Assembly: GCA_964584495.1 (NCBI GenBank)
Contig: CAZPAH010000011.1
Location: 1-37,579 of the forward strand
Length of the DNA stretch: 37,579 nt
From: CAZPAH01 sp964584495
GTDB taxonomy: Bacteria; Krumholzibacteriota; Krumholzibacteriia; Krumholzibacteriales; Krumholzibacteriaceae
Direction: 5' to 3'
The stretch's first letter is position 1; every line of letters begins with the position of its first letter. This document shows, in pieces, positions 31,559 to 37,579 of this stretch. Under the pieces are notes generated by a model. It did no database searches and was not told the DNA's origin. It was given only the letters and a program-made list of their open reading frames with translations. A program made the position numbers and the translations under genes.

Positions 31559-31586
31559 ATTATAGAGCCGTTATCACTGCTGTCAA
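31559..31586 (-). promoter_or_regulatory. Perfect-consensus sigma70 promoter of the SAM hydrolase gene
   Basis: On the minus strand TTGACA, 16 bases, TATAAT. Both hexamers match the consensus exactly. Transcription would start near 31552, leaving a leader of about 57 bases. Confidence 0.78.
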
Positions 31587-31614
31587 AAAGATTTTTTAAT
31601 CAAGGCGGAACTTT

Positions 31615-32517
31615 TTATACGAGGTTGAGTATCTCGCCCGCCGACTGTATTTCCCCGACCACCTCATTGCTGAAATTGCCGGTAAAACCGTCGTCGACCC
31701 GGAGAAATTCAAGCGCGAGCTCGCTGGGAGCCCCTTTTATGAAATCTCCGGGAAATCCGAATTGGAGGTCTCTTGTTATGGAATCAGCTACCTGTATTAT
31801 GGCTGTCTCGGCCATGTACAGATCGGGGATTTCGTCGATCGGTCTATGATGATTCCTGATGATCCCCGCCAGCTCGGCCGAAAACTTCCAGTGCTCGGCG
31901 AGACGTTCTCCGAAAAAAGAGTGATCGACGTCGAACAGCCGACCCTCGGCTTCGTGGATGTAGATCTTTTCCTTCGCCGCCAAAGCAAGCGCATCCGCGA
32001 ACTCCTTGGGAAAAAGCAGGTTCATGACAAACTTGCCCACATCGTGCAAAATCCCTGCGCAGAAGCAGGTTTCACTGTCGATACCCTCCACTTTCTTAGC
32101 CAGCGAACGGGAAACGACCCCCACCCCCACGCAATGGCGCCAGAACTCCTTGAGAGGGAAATACCGGTTCGCTCCCTTGAGCTTCTTGAAAACCGAGGTG
32201 ATCGAAACCGCTATTACGAGATTCTTTACGGCGTCGAATCCGACATTGACTATCGCACTTCTGACGCTGCTCACCTCGCTCTTAGTGTGATAGAAAGGAG
32301 AATTCGCCAACCGTATAACCTTTGCGGTCAAGGCCTGGTCGAGTGAGATAACTTTCTCAAGATCGGCGGACGAGCTGTCAGGATCGTCCAGCAATTTCCA
32401 GATACTCATTAAAACGTGCGGGATCGTAGGCAGATCGGTAATCTTACCCACCGATTTTTCATATGTCCCGCCCGACTCCGAATTGATCTTGTCGTTCTGT
32501 ATTGTCCTAGGCTGCAT
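31615..32517 (-). CDS. HDOD-domain protein (first)
   Basis: A 300-residue HDOD-domain regulator. The domain starts at LPTIPHVLMSIWKLLDDPDSS and covers about 25-230. ISLDQALTAKVIRLANSPFY, ILHDVGKFVMNLLFP (HD dyad retained) and FGERLAEHWKFSAELAGIIRNHHRP are typical. HDOD proteins usually lack phosphodiesterase activity and act in signalling, often with flagella or c-di-GMP. It lies 44 bases downstream of a second HDOD gene and is the last gene of the flagellar run. The two share the same architecture but differ clearly. Confidence 0.87.
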   Translation of the reverse strand: MQPRTIQNDKINSESGGTYEKSVGKITDLPTIPHVLMSIWKLLDDPDSSSADLEKVISLDQALTAKVIRLANSPFYHTKSEVSSVRSAIVNVGFDAVKNLVIAVSITSVFKKLKGANRYFPLKEFWRHCVGVGVVSRSLAKKVEGIDSETCFCAGILHDVGKFVMNLLFPKEFADALALAAKEKIYIHEAEGRLFDVDHSFFGERLAEHWKFSAELAGIIRNHHRPIDEIPDLYMAETAIIQVADSITRDLQFGFPGDFIKGAPSELALEFLRVDDGFTGNFSNEVVGEIQSAGEILNLV

Positions 32518-32561
32518 GATCCCTTTCGATCCTGTCCCCGGCGGAAACCCACCCGAAATCT

Positions 32562-33422
32562 CTATAAGTAAATATTTACTTCCTGATTTAGAACGGCTTT
32601 GACTGAATCCTCGATCTCCGCCAGGGCTTCCGGAGAGAGGCCGAGCGCGATGACAGATAGATCGTTTGAGATATCTAGATCCTTTTCAGTTACAAACCCG
32701 AGACCGAGCTTGCAGCACAGCTTGTTCGCAACATCGATGTAGTGGACAAGTTGGCTTTTCAAGCTCAGATCGGCCGTCACCGAGTGGTGATACCTTATAG
32801 CGTCCTCGAAATCCTCCGACAACCTCCACTTCTTTACCAGAAGGGCACCGACCTCGGCGTGCGTGAAATCGAGTATCTCCATCTCCACTTCGTTGAAATG
32901 CCTGCCCGTGTTGTATACCTCCTCGACTATGCTGTCGAATAGATCAGGTAGTTTTTGAAGCATCACTAGCTTGCCTATATCATGAAGCAGCCCCCCCATG
33001 AAGGCATTCTCAACATAGTTACTGTTGATCTTCTGTGCGATCATCCTGGCCGCTATCGCCGCCGCGACGGAATGTTCCCACATCAGCTTATCCTTCAATC
33101 CCAGAACTTTGTCCCGCCTCGCGAATGTATAAAGGTTCTTTGTCGCGCTCATGATCGAGAACCTTTTTATCGCGTTGAACCCGAGCATGACTATCGCTTC
33201 GGTGAGCGTCTCTATCCTGCGGCTGCAGGAATAGAGTGCTGAGTTGGCTATCTTGAGTATCTGGCTCGAGAGCCCCTGGTCCTTGGATATGATTTCCTGG
33301 AGGATCTGCACGTTGGTCGACGGATTATTGACGACCTCGATCACTCTGCGCGCAACGTACGGCATAGGGGGAAGATCCCCGGTCAGGTGAATAAGCTTAT
33401 CTAAAGAGATCTTGCTCGACAT
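32562..33422 (-). CDS. HDOD-domain protein (second)
   Basis: A 286-residue HDOD protein and paralogue of the next gene: LPPMPYVARRVIEVVNNPSTN, ISKDQGLSSQILKIANSALYS, GGLLHDIGKLVMLQKLPD and HAEVGALLVKKWRLSEDFEDAIRYHHS. The HD residues are retained. It follows the one-TM protein at 33453 by 30 bases in the flagellar run, suggesting a link to motility or its control. Substrate or partner unknown. Confidence 0.87.
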   Translation of the reverse strand: MSSKISLDKLIHLTGDLPPMPYVARRVIEVVNNPSTNVQILQEIISKDQGLSSQILKIANSALYSCSRRIETLTEAIVMLGFNAIKRFSIMSATKNLYTFARRDKVLGLKDKLMWEHSVAAAIAARMIAQKINSNYVENAFMGGLLHDIGKLVMLQKLPDLFDSIVEEVYNTGRHFNEVEMEILDFTHAEVGALLVKKWRLSEDFEDAIRYHHSVTADLSLKSQLVHYIDVANKLCCKLGLGFVTEKDLDISNDLSVIALGLSPEALAEIEDSVKAVLNQEVNIYL

Positions 33423-33452
33423 ATTTCGGCACCCACCGATATCCGGCCGTCT

Positions 33453-33926
33453 TTAAGATGTAACCGCTTCCTGCTTAATTCTGCCCACATGCATGTACAA
33501 TTCTATCAATTCGCTATCGAGGTCCAGATCCACTATACCGTCCCCGCGATCCGCACCACCTCCCGCCACCCGTCCCAGTTCCGTCCCGACCGGCCCGGTT
33601 CCAGGATCCTCGCGCATGAAGCCTCCTACCCCCGACAAGCGGCGGCAGAGCTCTAACGAGGAGATCAGTGCACGATCCAAACGACTTACTGAAGACGACA
33701 GATCCGTGATCAGGGTCCGGATCTCGGCTCCATTCTCAGCGGCGGCGGCATAGGCATTTACAACGGGAAGCGCGGGCCTATGGGAAAGGACCGGCTTCTC
33801 GGCCGGTTTCTTTCTCCTCCTACGCACGAGAACGGCCAGGTATCCGGGTATCACGGATAGCCCCGCCGCTATCACGACGGCCATGATAACGATGTATCTG
33901 AACGATAAGGATTTGATCAATTCCAT
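33453..33926 (-). CDS. One-TM protein of the flagellar run, unknown
   Basis: A 157-residue protein. It has one N-terminal transmembrane helix (about 11-33, YIVIMAVVIAAGLSVIPGYLAVLV), a basic stretch (RRRRKK), then a helical region with heptad-like hydrophobics (EIRTLITDLSSSVSRLDRALISSLELCRRL) and an acidic C-terminus (DLDLDSELIELYMHVGRI). The layout recalls DUF6115/YlxL-type proteins found in flagellar operons, but I cannot assign it. It is followed by the HDOD genes. Confidence 0.6.
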   Translation of the reverse strand: MELIKSLSFRYIVIMAVVIAAGLSVIPGYLAVLVRRRRKKPAEKPVLSHRPALPVVNAYAAAAENGAEIRTLITDLSSSVSRLDRALISSLELCRRLSGVGGFMREDPGTGPVGTELGRVAGGGADRGDGIVDLDLDSELIELYMHVGRIKQEAVTS

Positions 33927-33987
33927 CTTACACTCCGTTTCTACCAGTTTCGGCAGATTTGCCCGTTTCCTTAAGTCTTAGTTGAAA

Positions 33988-34161
33988 TTATGCCCTTCGG
34001 TCGATGAGATGTTCCTCGTCGATTTCCTGCTTGTTATCCTTCCTGTGCTCCTTCCGGATTTCGGTCTTCTCCTTTTTCTTCCTATCCCTCCTGTGCTTTT
34101 TCGGCAAAACCACCGAATAGGAGGGCACTACCGTCTCCGTTGGGTGAATTTTCTCTGCCAT
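33988..34161 (-). CDS. Small highly charged protein, 57 aa, unknown
   Basis: A short gene easily missed by length cut-offs. ATG at 34161 is preceded by GGGAG nine bases upstream, and TAA lies at 33988-33990. The 57 residues are a short hydrophobic-neutral start (HPTETVVPSYSVVLPKK) followed by a strongly charged helix of Lys, Arg, Glu and Asp (RRDRKKKEKTEIRKEHRKD). It sits inside the flagellar run, between the 78-residue membrane protein and the one-TM protein, in the same direction. No family recognised. Confidence 0.55.
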   Translation of the reverse strand: MAEKIHPTETVVPSYSVVLPKKHRRDRKKKEKTEIRKEHRKDNKQEIDEEHLIDRRA

Positions 34162-34242
34162 AATCGATCACTCCCGCCTTCTGGCGGCAGACCCGATTTC
34201 TGTCAAAATGCCGGATTATCGGTTTTTCGGGTCAGGCAGCCA

Positions 34243-34479
34243 TCAGTTTTCTGCCTGTTCCTCGGCACTTCGCTCCCTTCTCATCCCAGTTCCAGGCACA
34301 TACGAAGATATGGCGTTCCAAAGAACGTTCATCGTGACGCCGATGAAATAAAATATCAGAAAAGTCGCTCCTACTCTCTTTACGAAAACCAGAAAGGGCA
34401 CGTTCTGGAAAACGCTGATTATCCCGGCAGCCAGAGCGGCCCCGAATATTATCGTATCGAAAAATTGCTTCATTCCCAC
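34243..34479 (-). CDS. Small two-TM membrane protein next to flhF
   Basis: A 78-residue membrane protein with two helices (about 9-24, IIFGAALAAGIISVFQ, and 36-58, VGATFLIFYFIGVTMNVLW) and a charged tail. It begins with GTG ten bases after the flhF stop, with GAGG eight bases before. An open frame in another phase (34232-34483) lacks these features. I know no match. It is where flhG would normally be. Confidence 0.6.
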   Translation of the reverse strand: MGMKQFFDTIIFGAALAAGIISVFQNVPFLVFVKRVGATFLIFYFIGVTMNVLWNAISSYVPGTGMRRERSAEEQAEN

Positions 34480-34489
34480 TCATCGATCC

Positions 34490-35767
34490 TCAGGAATACA
34501 CCGGGTACTCGTCCGCGTTTCTAACGATCCCTTCGGCCGGGATGCCGGTAAGCCCCCCTCCCTCTGCACTGGAGCTTTTTCCCGGATCGGACGCCGAACC
34601 CCTGCTCTCTCTATCGGTAGAATCTGATCCATAACTTAACATAAAACTTCTTTCCGGCTCTTTTTCCCTTCCTTTGTTACGGACGATCAACTCTACAAGC
34701 CTCTCCTTGGTGGCTATGGCGAGTCCCTCGGTGAGCGAGGAACTCTCGTTGATAAAAGAGAAGGGAAGCAGCTCCTCCTCAAGAAGATTCAGGAACCTCG
34801 CACTGCTCTCGGTGATATCCAGTTTTGAAAGACTGCAAAAATCACATCTTAAATCATGGTATATTCTTAGCTCCGTATCGAACCTCCGTCGGCTCACGTC
34901 CAGATCGAATATGTAATGGAGATTCGAGCATGGAAGACCGGACACGTAACCTGCCAGTTCTCCCGCGAAGACCTCACCCTCCGTGAGAATGCAGGGTGTG
35001 TCTATAAGCACCACCGTGTCATCATCGACTCCATCGAGCATCCTCTCGAGCTCTTCTATTCCAACGGCCGTAATCAGCCTGATGCCGAGTCTCCTCTCGA
35101 TCGAGGCCGGATTGCCCTTTCCACCGCCCTTGCCCGGGATGTACGTCACTACCGTGACCTTTTTACCCGATTTGACGAGCTTCCCCGCGAGTTTTATAAC
35201 CAGTCCCGTTTTGCCGCATCCTCCCGCCCCGAAGAAAAGGTGGACCCCCGACACGTCCGACCAAGACCGGGCGTCGGCGGTCTTTAAATGCTTTTTCAGA
35301 TGATCTATCGCCGACTCGACGGGATCGGCGCCGGATCGGACATACTGCCCGGAATAGGAGTCGGCTATGATTTCGACTATTTCGGCCGATGCGCCGCCCT
35401 TAAGCATGATCTCGTAGAGCGGATAATCGCTGTTCGGTTGAAGGACCTTTTCCAGCCTTTTCTCGAGTTCCTGCACCGAAGAGTTCATTTTCTCCATGCG
35501 GACGATGAGATTCTTCAATCTCTCCCTATTCATCATCCTTGGATTATCTCCGGTCACGTCTGCCGGGGGGACGTAAGAACCGGCATTCTCACCCTTACAC
35601 CCCTCGACCGAAACCTCGAAGACCGTCTCATACCCCAATCCTCCCTTTTTCCTCCTCCTGATTTCCCTCGTTCCCATGATAAGGGCATCAGGACCGAATT
35701 GCTCCTTCACTTTCTTCATCGTCGCCTCAAGCGACCCGGCCTGCACTTTGCACGTATTCTGGCTCAT
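34490..35767 (-). CDS. flhF: Divergent flagellar GTPase FlhF
   Basis: An SRP-type GTPase that sets flagellar number and place in many bacteria. The 425-residue protein has the B domain start (VQAGSLEATMKKVKEQFGPDALIMGTREIRR, matching FlhF's usual opening), a middle helical N domain with coiled coil, and a G domain at about 175-365. The P-loop is GAGGCGKTG (180-188). The second Thr of GKTT is replaced by Gly188. G3 is DTPC (256-259) rather than DTAG, G4 is SKLD (314-317) rather than TKLD, and the DTYRIGA insertion box is missing. A 60-residue Ser/Gly-rich tail follows. It overlaps flhA by 41 bases. Context and the N-terminus make FlhF the best name; GTPase activity is in doubt. Confidence 0.8.
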   Translation of the reverse strand: MSQNTCKVQAGSLEATMKKVKEQFGPDALIMGTREIRRRKKGGLGYETVFEVSVEGCKGENAGSYVPPADVTGDNPRMMNRERLKNLIVRMEKMNSSVQELEKRLEKVLQPNSDYPLYEIMLKGGASAEIVEIIADSYSGQYVRSGADPVESAIDHLKKHLKTADARSWSDVSGVHLFFGAGGCGKTGLVIKLAGKLVKSGKKVTVVTYIPGKGGGKGNPASIERRLGIRLITAVGIEELERMLDGVDDDTVVLIDTPCILTEGEVFAGELAGYVSGLPCSNLHYIFDLDVSRRRFDTELRIYHDLRCDFCSLSKLDITESSARFLNLLEEELLPFSFINESSSLTEGLAIATKERLVELIVRNKGREKEPERSFMLSYGSDSTDRESRGSASDPGKSSSAEGGGLTGIPAEGIVRNADEYPVYS

Positions 35768-37579
35768 TGTACTTCACCATCCCTGCCGACTTTACCTGTA
35801 CATCCCGTGCTATCTCGGAATAGGAGATAGTAGCGAGGAAAGGAAAAGTGGGCTCGATAAACCTGTGAACCGGCAACCTGATCGCGGACGAGCAGAGAAC
35901 AGCCGGCTGGATACCCATGGCACCTGCCCTCTCGATCTCCTCGTGTACCGATTCGAGGACCTTCCTAGTGAAAACCGGATCGAGGCTCAGCACGTTGGTT
36001 TTCGCCGACGATTCGAGAGCCTTCCTGAAAACCTCCTCGATTCCGGGGTGCAGCGTGATCACCGGAAGCACTCCTTCGGCATTCAAATGCTTACTTACGA
36101 TGGAACGTCCCAGCGCTTCCCTGATCCGCTCGGAAATAAAATCAATGTCCCGCGTTTGGGATATGTAGTAGGCGATCGTCTCAAGAATGGTCACCATATC
36201 CTTGATAGATACCCTCTCCCTCAGAAGATTTGACAGTATCTGCTGAAGAAACGCATAGCTGATCTGATCGGGAAAGAGATCCTCAACAACCGCCGGCGCA
36301 TACCTCTTGACCTTCTCCACCAGGTCTCTTACATCCTGACGGGTCATTATCTCGTCCGCGTATCTCTGAATTATCTCATTCAGGTGCGTCGCTATCACCG
36401 CGCTGGGCTCTACAACGGTGTATCCCCTTGCTTCGGCACGGTCCGCGTCCTCTTTCCTTATCCACAATGCTGGCATGTTGAAGGCCGGTTCCCTCGTTTC
36501 GATACCTTCGATAGTGCTGTCCGGAGATCCCGACCTGATCGCCAGGCACCTCTCCACCTGGATCGTGCCGGTGGCGATCTCGACGCCCTTCAACTTGATC
36601 TTGTATTGATTCTGCTTGAGCTGCAGGTTATCCCGAATCCTTATCGGGGATATGTGCAGTCCCAGCTCCGTCGCCGCCTGCCTACGGATATTCGTGACCC
36701 TCTTTAGGAAATCGCCTCCCATTTCCTCGTTGACAAGAGGTATCAGCCCGTAGCCGATCTCTATCTCGAGCCTGTCGACGTAGTAGAGTTCGTCCTGCTC
36801 CGCCGGATCGACGTCCTCGGGCACGATCTCTTCGGCGGCCTCCTCCGCATCTACGGACTTCATGCGGCGCATGAAGAAAAAGACCGCCAGGAAAAGAGTC
36901 CCCAGGAGAAAAAACGGAACTTTCGGGAGTCCCGGAACCATGCCCAGCGCTAAAAGGGTTATCGACACAACCAGCATAACTTTCGGGTAGCTGAAGAGCT
37001 GGGAGGCGATATCCTGTCCGAAATCCTTCTTCCCGGCGGCCCTCGTGACGATCATGCCGGCCGCCGTCGATACTATCAGGGCCGGGATCTGCGTCACAAG
37101 GCCGTCGCCGATCGTCAACATCGTGAAGGTCTTCGCCGCTTCGCCGGCGCTCATCCCCCTCTGGGCTATTCCAATAATCAATCCGCCGATGATATTTATC
37201 AGTGTAATTACTATTCCGGCTATCGCGTCTCCCCGGACAAACTTGCTGGAACCGTCCATGGCACCGTAAAAATCGGCTTCGCTGGATATTTTTGCCCTCC
37301 GCTCCCTGGCCTCGTCCTCAGTTATCAGGCCGGAATTCAGGTCGGCATCTATGCTCATCTGCTTTCCCGGCATAGCATCTAGGGTGAACCTTGCTCCAAC
37401 CTCCGCGATCCTACCCGCACCTTTCGTTATGACGATGAACTGGATCACCACGATGATCAGAAAGATCACGAGACCGATGACGTAATTGCCGCGTACCACG
37501 AAATTACCGAACGACGAAATGACCTCTCCGGCGTAGCCGTCGGAAAGTATAAGACGTGTCGATGCCACGTTGAGGGCGA
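35727..37579 (-). CDS. flhA: Flagellar biosynthesis protein FlhA, N-terminus outside window
   Basis: The export-gate protein of the flagellar type III secretion apparatus. The frame runs on past the window edge (ALNVASTRLILSDGYAGEVIS at the visible start), so about 80 N-terminal residues are missing. The FHIPEP-type cytoplasmic loop is present: VITKGAGRIAEVGARFTLDAMPGKQMSIDADLNSG. Further membrane helices follow (about 110-130 and 205-260), and the large C-terminal cytoplasmic domain (about 285-600) contains IRIRDNLQLKQNQY, RQDVRDLVEKVKRYAP and RLPVHRFIEPTFPFLATISYSEI. The length agrees with typical FlhA (about 690). The GTG at 37568 is internal and not the start. The stop lies inside flhF. 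Confidence 0.95.
   Translation of the reverse strand, partial: ALNVASTRLILSDGYAGEVISSFGNFVVRGNYVIGLVIFLIIVVIQFIVITKGAGRIAEVGARFTLDAMPGKQMSIDADLNSGLITEDEARERRAKISSEADFYGAMDGSSKFVRGDAIAGIVITLINIIGGLIIGIAQRGMSAGEAAKTFTMLTIGDGLVTQIPALIVSTAAGMIVTRAAGKKDFGQDIASQLFSYPKVMLVVSITLLALGMVPGLPKVPFFLLGTLFLAVFFFMRRMKSVDAEEAAEEIVPEDVDPAEQDELYYVDRLEIEIGYGLIPLVNEEMGGDFLKRVTNIRRQAATELGLHISPIRIRDNLQLKQNQYKIKLKGVEIATGTIQVERCLAIRSGSPDSTIEGIETREPAFNMPALWIRKEDADRAEARGYTVVEPSAVIATHLNEIIQRYADEIMTRQDVRDLVEKVKRYAPAVVEDLFPDQISYAFLQQILSNLLRERVSIKDMVTILETIAYYISQTRDIDFISERIREALGRSIVSKHLNAEGVLPVITLHPGIEEVFRKALESSAKTNVLSLDPVFTRKVLESVHEEIERAGAMGIQPAVLCSSAIRLPVHRFIEPTFPFLATISYSEIARDVQVKSAGMVKYNEPEYVQSAGRVA

Overview
The window reads as ordinary chromosome of a flagellated, diderm (outer-membrane) bacterium with moderately high GC. 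Seen directly: a complete tolQ-tolR-tolA-tolB-pal-cpoB set, a TonB-dependent receptor, several lipoproteins, an outer-membrane barrel protein, and flagellar flhA/flhF. No rRNA, tRNA, CRISPR array, transposase or phage gene was recognised. The low resemblance of many genes to textbook families suggests an uncultured lineage, perhaps of the FCB/Krumholzibacteria-Zixibacteria type. That is an inference from gene style only.

Layout. 1-1545 (-): a TonB-dependent receptor cut by the window edge. 1976-2938 (+): a FemAB-like acyltransferase. 3007-3882 (-): a radical SAM protein. 4097-5959 (+): a three-gene run of acpS, a small protein resembling a dead PD-(D/E)XK fold, and an Fe-S RecB/AddB-type nuclease. 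6121-8079 (+): two tandem paralogous lipoproteins and a small membrane protein. 8206-9729 (+): a MIO-type aromatic amino acid ammonia-lyase with an unusual Ala-Cys-Gly cofactor triad, standing alone behind a good promoter. 9838-12085 (-): two CNNM/CorC-type membrane proteins. 12153-16762 (-): the Tol-Pal envelope machine. 17190-19034 (+): a secreted DUF4384-type protein with a Tyr/Trp-rich centre and a basic Ser/Arg tail. 19052-20224 (-): threonine synthase. 20342-23118 (+): a PgeF-like protein, an aminotransferase and a barrel protein. 23179-25449 (+): a likely regulated transporter operon (PTS EIIA, CBS protein, ArsB/NhaD permease).

25528-29964 (-) is a dense stress-signalling block read right to left: ECF sigma, anti-sigma, YbjQ, metallo-beta-lactamase-fold hydrolase, second ECF sigma, second anti-sigma, then two periplasmic Spy/ZraP-like proteins, one with a Cys/His/Met-rich tail. 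Most junctions are short overlaps. 30100-31495 (-): a DUF4870-type membrane protein and a SAM hydroxide adenosyltransferase behind a perfect-consensus promoter.

31615-37579 (-) is a flagellar block: flhA (cut by the window edge), a divergent flhF, two or three small unknown genes in the place where flhG is usually found, a one-TM protein and two HDOD-domain proteins.

The points most worth following are the atypical ammonia-lyase, the pseudo-nuclease/nuclease pair, the DUF4384 surface protein, the double sigma/anti-sigma block and the flhF region without flhG.
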